A stretch of 8,999 nt of DNA from CBFGRU01 sp965651255 (GCA_965651255.1 CBFGRU010000125.1:1-8999); one strand, 5' to 3'; shown: positions 1 to 7,471, numbered from the stretch's first letter. Translations and numbers: made by a program. Notes: generated from the sequence alone by a model not told the origin.

Positions 1-1
1 A

Positions 2-340
2 CGAATCGTGGGATGTGTCTTGTTGCAGCCCGCATGGGCGCCGAATCAGCCGCACCGCGCTGAGGTTGAGAAACTTCTCGTGCTGCGTCACATGCAGCGA
101 AGGGGCATCGGTGATGCACTCGTGCAGGCCGTCGAAGAGTTCGCAGGCGCTGCTGGTTTCTCACTCCTGACACTGGATGCGCGAGCCGGCGGCGACGCTG
201 AGCGCCTCTATCAGCGTCGCGGCTGGAACCGGGTCGGGGTCATTCCCGACTTTGCGCTCAACCCCGATGGGAAGCAGTTGCACGATGCCGTTCTTTACTA
301 CAAACATCTCAAAAGGCAACGTCCTGCGAGCACCGACTGA
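2..340 (+). CDS. GNAT family N-acetyltransferase, C-terminal part (5' end outside window)
   Basis: This is the acetyl-CoA-binding part of a Gcn5-related N-acetyltransferase, which moves an acetyl group to an amine of an unknown acceptor. The reading frame is open from the first bases, and a GTG at 8 falls inside what should be a core beta strand (IVGCVLLQPAW), so the true start lies upstream. Motif A is visible as LLVLRHMQRRGIG, with the R/Q-x-x-G-x-G pyrophosphate loop, followed by a helix and the strand LLTLDAR. Motif B follows as AERLYQRRGWNRVGVIPDFALNPDG, and the last strand is LHDAVLYYKHL. This pattern matches GNATs whose closest relatives act on small molecules or antibiotics, but the substrate cannot be read from sequence. 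The stop is TGA at 338-340. The gene converges on trxB with a 59-base gap in which I see no convincing terminator. Confidence 0.85.
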   Translation, partial: RIVGCVLLQPAWAPNQPHRAEVEKLLVLRHMQRRGIGDALVQAVEEFAGAAGFSLLTLDARAGGDAERLYQRRGWNRVGVIPDFALNPDGKQLHDAVLYYKHLKRQRPASTD

Positions 341-399
341 TGGAGCAACACGGAAACGCGAACCTTCACATTTGATGCACGCTTGAAGCGGGCTGACCG

Positions 400-1386
400 T
401 TAGTGCACGCCTTGCGCGGCGAGCCAGCGTTCCGCATCGAGGGCGGCCTGGCACCCCATTCCCGCTGCGGTGATGGCTTGCCGGTACACCGCATCAGCCA
501 CATCGCCGGCAGCGAACACACCATCAATGTTCGTTCGGCTATTTCGATCGCGAAGCAGGAGATACCCCTTGTCATCGCAATCAAGCCCGGAGTCTGCCAG
601 GAATTGCGTGGCTGGCGTATGCCCGATCGCAATGAAGAGGCCCTTCACATCGAGGGTTGAATCCTCTCCGGTCTGCGTATCTTCGAGTTGGACCCCGGAG
701 ATTTTCTCATCGCCAAGAACGTCGGTAACGACCTTGTTCCACAGTACCTCGACGTTCTTGAGATTGAAGATTCGCTCCTGCATCGTCTTCGATGCTCGAA
801 ACTCATCACGCCGATGAATGATGTATACCTTCGAGCCAAACTTAGCGAGGTAACTCGCCTCCTCCATGGCAGTGTCGCCCCCGCCAACGACCGCGAGCGG
901 CTGATTGCGGAAGATCGGCAGTGCACCATCGCAGACCGCGCAAGCGCTGACTCCCCCCCCGCTTTGGGCAAGGCGCATCTCGTTCTCCAGGCCCAGCCAA
1001 TTGGCCGTCGCACCCGTTGCGATAATGACCGCATGCGCGCGAACTTCCTTCTTGCTACTCGTCCGAAGCACGAACGGACGTTCGGAGAAATCACACGAAA
1101 CGATGTCTTCGCCGACCACACGAGTCCCGAATCGCTCGGCCTGCTTCTGAAACTTCTCCATCATTTCCGGACCGGTGATTCCGCTCGGAAAACCGGGGTA
1201 GTTTTCCACTTCGGTCGTCAACATTAACTGCCCACCGGGAAGGACGATGGAAGGTGTCTGCTTCGGCACACCGACATACACGACCGGTCCAAGACTCGCT
1301 CGAGAGGCATACAACGCTGCGGTCCAGCCCGCCGGACCGGAACCGATGATCACCAGTTTTTCGACATCACCCATCGTGTTACTCAT
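400..1386 (-). CDS. trxB: thioredoxin-disulfide reductase (TrxB)
   Basis: A cytosolic FAD enzyme that passes electrons from NADPH to thioredoxin. The 328 residues fit the low-molecular-weight TrxB family (about 310-335). Visible motifs in order are the FAD dinucleotide fold GSGPAG at 15-20, the GGQLMLTTEVENYPGFP flavin region near 51-67, ATGA at 123-126, the redox-active pair C149-A-V-C152 followed by DG, the NADPH fold VVGGGDTAMEEA with HRRDEFRAS after it, and the C-terminal FAD motif VFAAGDVAD. All catalytic parts are present. No clear Shine-Dalgarno sequence precedes either Met1 or Met5, so the start could be 12 bases further in. A run of eight G on the coding strand (953-960) encodes the glycines just before the CAVC motif. 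It lies 42 bases downstream of the exported protein gene and is probably co-transcribed with it. Thioredoxin itself is not in the window. Confidence 0.96.
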   Translation of the reverse strand: MSNTMGDVEKLVIIGSGPAGWTAALYASRASLGPVVYVGVPKQTPSIVLPGGQLMLTTEVENYPGFPSGITGPEMMEKFQKQAERFGTRVVGEDIVSCDFSERPFVLRTSSKKEVRAHAVIIATGATANWLGLENEMRLAQSGGGVSACAVCDGALPIFRNQPLAVVGGGDTAMEEASYLAKFGSKVYIIHRRDEFRASKTMQERIFNLKNVEVLWNKVVTDVLGDEKISGVQLEDTQTGEDSTLDVKGLFIAIGHTPATQFLADSGLDCDDKGYLLLRDRNSRTNIDGVFAAGDVADAVYRQAITAAGMGCQAALDAERWLAAQGVH

Positions 1387-1428
1387 TCGCGGCGAACGTG
1401 CCGGAAGTCGTCATTATTCCACCTGGCC

Positions 1429-2925
1429 CTATTCCACCAGGCCTTGCTCGCGTGCGAGCGCCCGAAGCGGAGGCCAGTACACGATGTCACCCGCGGTGCC
1501 GTCATCTCGATGCTCGACCGCATTCTGCGATTGGTGATCTCGGCCCTTCGACCAGAGAATCGGGCCCCGCACCTCGACGAATCCGTAGTTGTTCGTCAGA
1601 ATCTTGATGGGCGTTCGTGAAAACTTGAATCCGAAGACACCCTCATCCCGGTCGTACGCATCCTGATCAATGCGCTTCAGGATGAACTGCGCGTACGTCT
1701 TCTTGATGTCATCCGGATAGGTGTCATTGAACTGTTTCCGGTACGCATTGAAGCCCGCGCTGATCGCCGTGGCATTTACGGATGCACGGAGTTGTCGACG
1801 AGAATCAAAGAGGGCTTCAATATCGCGCATCGCAGCGATGACCGCCGCATATCGAATGGCATTTGTTCGCGCGTATTGCGTCGGAAGGTCAAGCAGCGGC
1901 TGATAGTCGCGAATGTCCCACCGGCGCTGCCAGTCATCAAACACCAACTGCAGGTGCTCGAGCGTCGCTGTCTTACTCGAGTGAATCAGCGAAATCATTC
2001 GCCAGCGGCGCGCGGCACCGAACCGCGTGAGAGGCAATTCCTCGGCCTGGATGGCACTGAAGATTTCAACGAACTTTTCCGGGTCAGGTGATTCACTCTC
2101 GCCGAAGACATCGTGAATGATCGCCTCGGCCAGAACGCGCTCACCATCGGGCATCTGAAGCAGGTCGATGCGAAGGAAGGGAAGGTCCCCGGCAATTCCC
2201 TGTTTGAAACTCTGGTTTCCCGATGCGCCTTCTTCATACGGGTACCGGCGCAAAAACTCCATGGGAATCACATCGCGATAGACATACATCACATCGCGCA
2301 TGACCTGCATGTAATCATTCATCATCTTTGTCGATCGGATCATCTCATCGTAGAAACGCCGATCAAGCAGTTGGTAGAAGACGTACGATGTGGACAACAT
2401 CAGATCGACTGCACGTTCGGACAGATCTGCTTCAAGAAGTCGATACGTTTCTGCGGTGCTGTACGCGAGAATCGTGTCCATCGCATCGAGGTACGGGAAC
2501 TCAGTCTCGCGAAGGTCGCCATCAACACCAATCCGCGCGACCAGATTCTCGCTGCGATACTTCTGATCGACTCGGGCTTCACCGTACGGGAGGCCGAACA
2601 TGACCTTGTTGCGTGAGGCGTGAATCGCTTCGGCAACATGAGGGTTACTTTCCGCCCAATCGCTGACGGCCTGCCAGTTGTCCATCAGGTTATGAATCGT
2701 GTTGACGTTGAAGGCCGCGGTGGCGGTTCCGGTGGTGGAAGGCGCAGGCGTCATATCCAGATACGCATCAAAGAGCAGTGTATAGCTCTTCCCACCGGCA
2801 CTGGTGGCGTCAATGATGCGGTTCAATTGGCGCAGGACGCTGTCCGGCGCCTGGCCGAACGCTGACCGATCAGACCCGACCAAGACCAGAGCGATCACGA
2901 CAATCAATGAAGCAAAGCGATTCAT
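1429..2925 (-). CDS. exported protein of unknown function with planctomycete-like C-terminal tail
   Basis: I do not recognise the family. The start is placed at the Met of MNRFAS because it opens a classic signal peptide: a short basic n-region, hydrophobic core SLIVVIALVLVG and a likely cut after AFG, just before QAPD. An AAGGA ribosome site lies about 9 bases upstream. A longer frame reaches 2991 but would put 22 unsuitable residues in front of the signal. The product is 498 residues. The mature part looks mainly helical and acidic/basic, with many Tyr, Arg and Asp and no transmembrane helix, no CxxCH heme site and no recognisable catalytic motif. The C-terminus changes character: FSRTPIKILTNNYGFVEVRGPILWSKGRD, then GTAGDIVYWPPLRALAREQGL. 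A GDIV-WPP ending of this kind is known to me from secreted planctomycete proteins and pseudopilin-like C-termini, but this is from memory. The gene is probably exported to the periplasm and co-transcribed with trxB. Confidence 0.85.
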   Translation of the reverse strand: MNRFASLIVVIALVLVGSDRSAFGQAPDSVLRQLNRIIDATSAGGKSYTLLFDAYLDMTPAPSTTGTATAAFNVNTIHNLMDNWQAVSDWAESNPHVAEAIHASRNKVMFGLPYGEARVDQKYRSENLVARIGVDGDLRETEFPYLDAMDTILAYSTAETYRLLEADLSERAVDLMLSTSYVFYQLLDRRFYDEMIRSTKMMNDYMQVMRDVMYVYRDVIPMEFLRRYPYEEGASGNQSFKQGIAGDLPFLRIDLLQMPDGERVLAEAIIHDVFGESESPDPEKFVEIFSAIQAEELPLTRFGAARRWRMISLIHSSKTATLEHLQLVFDDWQRRWDIRDYQPLLDLPTQYARTNAIRYAAVIAAMRDIEALFDSRRQLRASVNATAISAGFNAYRKQFNDTYPDDIKKTYAQFILKRIDQDAYDRDEGVFGFKFSRTPIKILTNNYGFVEVRGPILWSKGRDHQSQNAVEHRDDGTAGDIVYWPPLRALAREQGLVE

Positions 2926-2964
2926 GCACGGCATCCTTGGCGGTTTCGCGTACGCCCGAGCAAA

Positions 2965-3033
2965 CGGGCAGAGGTCGGAATCGTAGCACAAAACCCCGTG
3001 CGATGGGAGTCGCTTGAGCGTTGCCTCTGCCCG
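2965..3033. repeat. perfect 10-base inverted repeat flanking the divergent promoters
   Basis: CGGGCAGAGG at 2965-2974 and its exact reverse complement CCTCTGCCCG at 3024-3033, with 49 bases between. The left arm lies at the predicted start point of minus-strand transcription, and the right arm overlaps the candidate -35/spacer of the ald promoter. The arms may be paired operator half-sites for a regulator controlling both directions, or may be chance in GC-rich DNA. No regulator gene adjoins them. Confidence 0.5.
2980..2988 (-). promoter_or_regulatory. candidate extended -10 box for the exported protein/trxB unit
   Basis: On the minus strand this reads TGCTACGAT, an extended -10 (TGn then TACGAT, 4 of 6 against TATAAT). 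Transcription would start near 2973, giving a leader of roughly 48 bases before the ATG at 2925. No good -35 is visible at 16-18 bases, which extended -10 promoters tolerate. It sits in the divergent gap shared with ald. This is inference from a short motif. Confidence 0.35.
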
Positions 3034-3047
3034 GGTGCGGCTATGAT
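3021..3047 (+). promoter_or_regulatory. candidate sigma-70-type promoter for ald
   Basis: TTGCCT at 3021-3026, a 15-base spacer, then TATGAT at 3042-3047 (5 of 6 against TATAAT). The spacer is short; shifting the -35 one base to GTTGCC gives 16. The predicted leader to the ald ATG is about 80 bases. The right arm of the inverted repeat lies inside this promoter. The -10 context GGCTATGATCC resembles the GCTACGATTCC used on the opposite strand. Confidence 0.45.
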
Positions 3048-3134
3048 CCTCGCCCGGTTGGACTCCTGATTCGCTCGCGGGTTTCCTCGAACCCCGCAGG
3101 TTCCGCCCGAGATGAGAGAAAGAGGTTGTGTGCG

Positions 3135-4241
3135 ATGATCGTCGGCCTGCCCAAAGAAGTGAAAAGTGACGAATCCCGCGTCGGCATGCGTCCGGTTGGC
3201 GCGGAAATGCTCAGTAAACGAGGCCACACCGTGCTTGTACAGGCCGGTGCCGGACTTGGCAGCGGTTTTCCTGATGAGGACTATCTCGCCGCTGGCGCAA
3301 CGATCATCCCAACGGCCGAAGAAGTCTGGACCCGCGCGGACATGATCGTCAAGGTCAAGGAACCGCAGCCGCAGGAGATTTCCCTCATTCAGGAAAACCA
3401 GATCGTCTTCACCTACTTCCACTTTGCCGCGGACAAGGACTTGACGATCGGCTGCCTCGAGCGGAAATGCATTTCCGCCGCGTACGAAACGCTGACCGAT
3501 GATCACGGCCGCCTGCCCCTGCTCACACCGATGAGCGAAGTTGCGGGCAAGCTCTCCGTACAGGAAGGCGCGAAGTACCTCGAACGACCGCAGGGCGGTC
3601 GCGGCGTGCTGCTCGGCGGCGTGCCTGGAACCGAACCGGGTCGCGTACTGATCCTCGGTGGCGGTGTCGTCGGCACCTGCGCCGCGCAGATTGCCAGCGG
3701 TATGGGCGCGCACGTCATCATCATGGATATCAACCTCGACCGACTCCGCCGCCTCGATGAGTTCATGCCGCCAAACGTCGACACGATGTATTCCGACCCG
3801 CACGCGGTACGCGAGAAACTCGCCTGGGCGGACCTCGTCATCGGCGCGGTGCTCGTGCCCGGCGCGAAGGCCCCCAACCTCATCCGCCGTGAGGACCTCA
3901 AGCTCATGAACCCCGGCGCAGTGATCGTGGACGTCGCGATCGACCAGGGCGGCTGCGTCGAGACCGCGAAGGTCACGACCCACTCGAAGCCGACGTACGT
4001 GGTCGATGATGTCGTGCACTACTGCGTGGGCAACATGCCCGGTGCCGTCGCCCGAACGTCAACGCTGGCGCTGACCAATGCGACGCTGCCGTGGGTGCTG
4101 AAGCTCGCCGATCACGGCGCGGATGCGCTCGCCAAGCGGGACCGCCACTTCGCGAACGCGATCAACACCAACCGCGGCGTGCTGACCAACCAGCCCGTTG
4201 CAGAAGCGCACAACCTCGACTTTGCCCCGCTGGGCGTTTGA
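3135..4241 (+). CDS. ald: alanine dehydrogenase
   Basis: Catalyses the reversible NAD-dependent oxidative deamination of L-alanine to pyruvate and ammonium, linking amino acid and central carbon metabolism in the cytosol. The start is the ATG of MIVGLPKEVKSDE, the standard N-terminus of the family. It is preceded by AGAGG at 3121-3125, about 9 bases away, and gives 368 residues (the usual length is about 370). All known key residues fall at the expected positions: Arg15 and Lys75 (in VKVKEP) for pyruvate binding, His96 (in YFHFA), and Asp270 (in AIDQGG). The NAD-binding GxGxxG is G175-G-G-V-V-G180, with the ribose-binding acidic residue at Asp198. The close relative, the transhydrogenase alpha subunit PntA, is unlikely because the protein ends after the NAD domain and carries the full Ald active site. 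The gene stands alone between a divergent promoter region and a convergent neighbour. Confidence 0.97.
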   Translation: MIVGLPKEVKSDESRVGMRPVGAEMLSKRGHTVLVQAGAGLGSGFPDEDYLAAGATIIPTAEEVWTRADMIVKVKEPQPQEISLIQENQIVFTYFHFAADKDLTIGCLERKCISAAYETLTDDHGRLPLLTPMSEVAGKLSVQEGAKYLERPQGGRGVLLGGVPGTEPGRVLILGGGVVGTCAAQIASGMGAHVIIMDINLDRLRRLDEFMPPNVDTMYSDPHAVREKLAWADLVIGAVLVPGAKAPNLIRREDLKLMNPGAVIVDVAIDQGGCVETAKVTTHSKPTYVVDDVVHYCVGNMPGAVARTSTLALTNATLPWVLKLADHGADALAKRDRHFANAINTNRGVLTNQPVAEAHNLDFAPLGV

Positions 4242-4272
4242 ATCGCTCAAGTCGCCTTCCCCGGACACCAAC

Positions 4273-4303
4273 GAAGATGCGCGGGATTTGCTCGCGCTTC
4301 ATC
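4273..4303. terminator. imperfect hairpin in the convergent ald / cysteine desulfurase gap
   Basis: GAAGATGCGCG and CGCGCTTCATC form an 11-base stem with two mismatches around a 9-base loop (GGATTTGCT). It is the only notable dyad in the 94-base gap between two gene ends, so a bidirectional terminator is reasonable. No T-run follows on either side, so it is not a classical intrinsic terminator. Confidence 0.35.
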
Positions 4304-4335
4304 TGCCGTACGTGCGGCGTACTGGTTACATCGGG

Positions 4336-5502
4336 CTACATCGTCGGCATACTGGTGCGCAGACGTTCAATGACCGTCGAAATGATCTTGATTGCCTGAT
4401 CAATCTCTTCCATCGTGGATTCGCGCGAAAAACTGAAGCGCACCGAACCGTGCGCAAGCTCCGGCGACACACCCATCGCAAGGAGAACGGGTGAAGGGTC
4501 CAGCGAGCCGGAGGAACATGCAGCTCCGGCTGAAGCACACACTCCTCGCTCTGAGAGTAAGAGCAGAATGGCTTCCGCCTCCAGGCGCGGGAAGGCGATG
4601 TTCGAAGTACTCCACAACCGTTCTGCACCGGCGCTGTTGATTGCCGCATCGGGCACGCACGCGAGCACACCCTGCTCGAACCGTTCGCGCAGCATCACCA
4701 GCTCGGCCCGAATTGAATCAACCTCAAGCCACTCGCGCGCGAGCTTTGCAGCAGCACCAAGACCGAGAATGCCCGGTACGTTTTCCGTCCCTCCCCGCCG
4801 CTCGCGTTCCTGCGGCCCACCTGTAATGAGCGGTTTCACGCGCACACCCTGTCGGATGTACAACCCGCCGATTCCCTTTGGACCGTGAAACTTATGGCCG
4901 GAAAACGACAGCAGATCGACTGGCCACACAGACACATTCAATGGCATCTTGCCGACCCATTGGGTGGCGTCAGTATGAAAGAGCACTTGAAACGAGCGGC
5001 AGATTTCACCAATCTCGTGAATGGGTTGAACAACACCCGTTTCGTTGTTTGCCAACATCACACTGACGAGGGCGACTTCACTCGATCGAAGGTCCATGAT
5101 CAGCTTCAACTGATCAAGATCAACCCGACCAGCCGAATCGGTCTTCAGCCAGAGCACTTCAGCCCCATCGTTTCGTAACGCATCGGCCGTTTCCCGGACC
5201 GCGCTGTGTTCGAGCTGGGTCGTGATCAGCACCCGGCGCATCGGATCACGCGACATCGCCGCGCGCAGCGCCGCATTGACCGACTCGGTCCCGCCGGATG
5301 TAAACATGAGTTCACGATCGCGACATCCGAGCAGCGCCGCAACGTCATTCCTGGCGAGTTCGATCTGCTGGCGGACCGCCTGCCCCGGCCGGTGAATGCT
5401 GGATGGGTTCTGCCAGTATTGCCCGAGCGCCTGATTCATTGCCTGCACGACTTCGGGCAAAGGACGTGTCGTGGCGTTGTTATCGAGATAGATCACAGTC
5501 AT
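4336..5502 (-). CDS. cysteine desulfurase, NifS/IscS type
   Basis: A PLP enzyme that removes sulfur from L-cysteine, leaving alanine and an enzyme persulfide that feeds Fe-S cluster or thio-cofactor synthesis. The 388 residues fit the class (about 380-405). The N-terminus IYLDNNATTRP is typical. PLP-site residues are seen in order: GGTES at 70-74, His99 stacking on the ring (LEHSAV), NNETG at 152-156, Asp178 and Gln181 (HTDATQ), and the Schiff-base Lys204 in SFSGHKFHGPKG. RRGGTENVPGILGLG follows, then the mobile loop SAGAACSSGS with the sulfur-accepting Cys329. The loop has the IscS/NifS (group I) style rather than the SufS style. No scaffold gene (iscU, nifU or sufU) or tRNA-thiolation gene such as mnmA adjoins it, so the acceptor is unknown. 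It begins 30 bases after the MFS gene, suggesting co-transcription, although its ribosome site is weak. Confidence 0.95.
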   Translation of the reverse strand: MTVIYLDNNATTRPLPEVVQAMNQALGQYWQNPSSIHRPGQAVRQQIELARNDVAALLGCRDRELMFTSGGTESVNAALRAAMSRDPMRRVLITTQLEHSAVRETADALRNDGAEVLWLKTDSAGRVDLDQLKLIMDLRSSEVALVSVMLANNETGVVQPIHEIGEICRSFQVLFHTDATQWVGKMPLNVSVWPVDLLSFSGHKFHGPKGIGGLYIRQGVRVKPLITGGPQERERRGGTENVPGILGLGAAAKLAREWLEVDSIRAELVMLRERFEQGVLACVPDAAINSAGAERLWSTSNIAFPRLEAEAILLLLSERGVCASAGAACSSGSLDPSPVLLAMGVSPELAHGSVRFSFSRESTMEEIDQAIKIISTVIERLRTSMPTM

Positions 5503-5532
5503 TGAACAAATCCAGTCACTCGGTCACACGAC

Positions 5533-6855
5533 CTACCGAAGCTGTCCGCGCTTCAGACCCGTCTTCCGAAGGCGCCAGAAGAAGAATGCTGACCCGATGA
5601 TCATCAGTGCTGCACAGACCATGAAGATGTTGTCGGGCTTGGAGCCGAACCAGGGTTTGATGATCCAGTAGATCAATGAACTGAGGGCAAGAAACGAAAA
5701 ACTGATGGCGTTGGCGGTGCCCAGGAAGCGGCCTCTTTCTGATTCTGGCGGTAGTTTCTGAAGCATCGCCTGAAGGGGAATGATGTAGAACCCGGCGAAA
5801 AACCCCGCCCCCCCGATCAGGAACGCAACGTTGCTCATGAGCACCTGCACATAGGCATTGTCCCCGCTCGCGAGTCGCGGTGGAACAATCGCCAGCAGCG
5901 AAAAGAACACCGTGAGTCCAACGACTCCGACTGGAATCAGTCGCGGCTCGATTCGTCGACCGGAAATCAATCCCGCGACGATCGAACCGATCCCGATCGA
6001 GATGCCAAGCACCGCCAAGAGCGCCGCTGCGTGCTGGTCCTTCACCTGCAGGATGAGGGTGTATTCGGGAATGATCAGCAGACCAAACCCCGCGAGCAGA
6101 TAGAAGTATCCCCAGGCCAACGCCACCATGAGAAGCGGCGACTTGGCCATCTCGCGCAGCGAGCGAATGTAGGTCGCAAACGGATTCTTCGTGTACCGGA
6201 GTTTTCGGTCACCGACCGGCAACTTCGGCAGGAACAACACGGTCACCACGCCAAACACTGCAACGACGACCATGAGGGTTCCCGGCAGCCAGGTGTCCGC
6301 CTCCGCGGGAAGGTTGATTCCGTGCGAATCACCAGTCAACAGGTCCGGCTTCGGTGAATAGGCATCCGCGACGAGTCCCGCGACCACTGAGCCCACGATG
6401 ACCGCAATGTTGGTCATCATGTTGATGATGCCGTTCGCACGACTGAGCTGTTCACTCTCAACCAACTCGGGAATCATGCCGTACTTGGCCGGGCCGAAGA
6501 ACGCGCTCTGGCTGGTCAGTGCGACCATTGCGGCCAGGGTGATCCAGAGGTTCTGCGTTGCGAAGCCGACGAGCGCCAGGCACGCGATCGGGACCTCAAG
6601 CAACTTCATCAGCACGCTGACGGTGCGCTTGCTGTTCCGGTCAGAGAATTGACCGGCATACCCGCTCAGGAAGAGAAACGGAAGCGTGAAACAAAGGGCC
6701 ACGATGCCTTGTCCGCCCTCGCCGAGTTGCCCGCTCCACACCCCTGAAATGACCGCAAACGTCAACACACCCTTCAGAATGTTGTCATTCGCGGCCCCGA
6801 AGAACTGGGTCGCGACCAGCGAGAAGAATCCGCGATTGAAGAGAGGTCGGGGCAT
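5533..6855 (-). CDS. MFS transporter, LplT-like (lysophospholipid transporter family)
   Basis: An inner-membrane protein of 440 residues with about twelve hydrophobic segments. The first helix reads FFSLVATQFFGAANDNILKG. A conserved ND in helix 1 of the form TQFLGAFNDN is characteristic of the LplT group, which flips lysophospholipids inward for re-acylation and is sometimes fused to an acyltransferase (Aas). Other MFS features are the loop-2/3 stretch GYAGQFSDRNSKRTV (related to the GxxxDRxGRR motif) and GPAKYGMIPELV, also typical of this group. A longer polar loop near the middle (about PKPDLLTGDSHGINLPAEAD) precedes a hydrophobic segment. The start is the ATG at 6855, four bases after AGGAG; a longer frame to 6939 has no such site. 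No acyltransferase domain or gene follows, so the substrate is inferred from family only. It lies between a small lipoprotein and the cysteine desulfurase. Confidence 0.85.
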   Translation of the reverse strand: MPRPLFNRGFFSLVATQFFGAANDNILKGVLTFAVISGVWSGQLGEGGQGIVALCFTLPFLFLSGYAGQFSDRNSKRTVSVLMKLLEVPIACLALVGFATQNLWITLAAMVALTSQSAFFGPAKYGMIPELVESEQLSRANGIINMMTNIAVIVGSVVAGLVADAYSPKPDLLTGDSHGINLPAEADTWLPGTLMVVVAVFGVVTVLFLPKLPVGDRKLRYTKNPFATYIRSLREMAKSPLLMVALAWGYFYLLAGFGLLIIPEYTLILQVKDQHAAALLAVLGISIGIGSIVAGLISGRRIEPRLIPVGVVGLTVFFSLLAIVPPRLASGDNAYVQVLMSNVAFLIGGAGFFAGFYIIPLQAMLQKLPPESERGRFLGTANAISFSFLALSSLIYWIIKPWFGSKPDNIFMVCAALMIIGSAFFFWRLRKTGLKRGQLR

Positions 6856-6859
6856 TCGG

Positions 6860-6864
6860 CTCCT
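6860..6864 (-). promoter_or_regulatory. Shine-Dalgarno site fixing the MFS start
   Basis: AGGAG on the minus strand, 4 bases before the ATG at 6855. It is the only good ribosome site near the N-terminus and argues against upstream in-frame starts at 6894 or 6939. A TATGCT box on the minus strand at 6890-6895 could be a weak -10 giving this gene its own start, but no -35 is visible. Confidence 0.6.
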
Positions 6865-6978
6865 GCCGGGCGTGAGGTCCCAGGGTGACAGCATACCCGC
6901 ACAGATCACCGGGCGCGCAGGCCAACCGACATCACGCACACCCCATCAACGCCACACCGGCAGCGCGCGTCCTGACAT

Positions 6979-7440
6979 CTACTTCCGGCGAACGCTGTGC
7001 GCGGGCGCATATCGCGTGGGCGGTTCACTGCCTCGCACATGTTGCCGGGCAAGAACATTCACGGTTGCGATTTCTGTCCGGCCCGCGAGGTACTGTCCGC
7101 GATGGGTGGCGAATGCCTGCGTCACGATCTCATTTCGACCCGGCTCAACCAGCGTGATGTAAAGCATCATCACACCGCCAGCGATCTCAACCTGGTCCGT
7201 GATCATTTCCCATCCACCTGTGGGCACGGTCGTCTCGTAGCGCACCGCATACTGCGGCGGCGCTGATTCCATCACGTCGATTGAAACCTCAAACCCCGGC
7301 CCGGTCCACATCGCCTTCCCATCACTCGCTCGTTGCGCTGATCCCGATGAGGCACACCCCGTTGGCAACGCAATCGCCAGCCATCCCGCGATGCCCAGCA
7401 ACAGTCCGATCCGCACGCTCGACCGGCTCACTCGCAGCAC
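6979..7440 (-). CDS. small predicted lipoprotein, unknown function
   Basis: A 153-residue protein with an N-terminal export signal: basic residues (RVSRSSVR), hydrophobic core IGLLLGIAGWLAIAL, then PTGC with Cys29 as the likely lipidated residue. The lipobox is imperfect, since Leu is at -4 rather than -3, so membrane anchoring is likely but not certain. The mature part opens with a Ser/Ala/Gly linker and then a beta-rich stretch: GPGFEVSIDVMES, YAVRYETTVPTGGWEMITDQVE, GGVMMLYITLVEPG, then IVTQAFATHRGQY. It may be a small beta-sandwich, but I recognise no family. It starts with GTG, supported by a strong AGGAG seven bases upstream. It lies 31 bases downstream of sucD, so co-transcription is likely. 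The C-terminus is basic and proline-containing and looks disordered. Confidence 0.72.
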   Translation of the reverse strand: MLRVSRSSVRIGLLLGIAGWLAIALPTGCASSGSAQRASDGKAMWTGPGFEVSIDVMESAPPQYAVRYETTVPTGGWEMITDQVEIAGGVMMLYITLVEPGRNEIVTQAFATHRGQYLAGRTEIATVNVLARQHVRGSEPPTRYAPAHSVRRK

Positions 7441-7447
7441 GGCAACG

Positions 7448-7452
7448 CTCCT
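7448..7452 (-). promoter_or_regulatory. Shine-Dalgarno site for the lipoprotein GTG start
   Basis: AGGAG on the minus strand, 7 bases before the GTG at 7440. It lies in the 31-base gap after the sucD stop, so the lipoprotein can be translated from the sucD transcript. It is the strongest ribosome site in the window and supports the GTG start. Confidence 0.65.
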
Positions 7453-7471
7453 GATTCTGCGTGAATCAACC

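Noticed and set aside
341..399. A terminator between the acetyltransferase and trxB
   Set aside because: Only 5-base stems with long loops (CTTCA/TGAAG, TGCAC/GTGCA) are possible and no T-run follows.
2954..2969. A small hairpin GCCCG-AGCAAA-CGGGC in the leader of the exported protein
   Set aside because: A five-base GC stem is common by chance at this composition, and it overlaps the left arm of the longer inverted repeat.
3021..3134. An N-terminal extension of ald from about 3021
   Set aside because: The extra residues match nothing in the alanine dehydrogenase family, and residue numbering of the active site fits exactly when translation begins at 3135.
2922..4019. A 365-codon minus-strand open frame opposite ald
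   Set aside because: It lies antisense to a full alanine dehydrogenase with every catalytic residue in place. Its product is a His/Asp/Arg-rich mixture with no domain, typical of an antisense shadow in GC-rich coding DNA.
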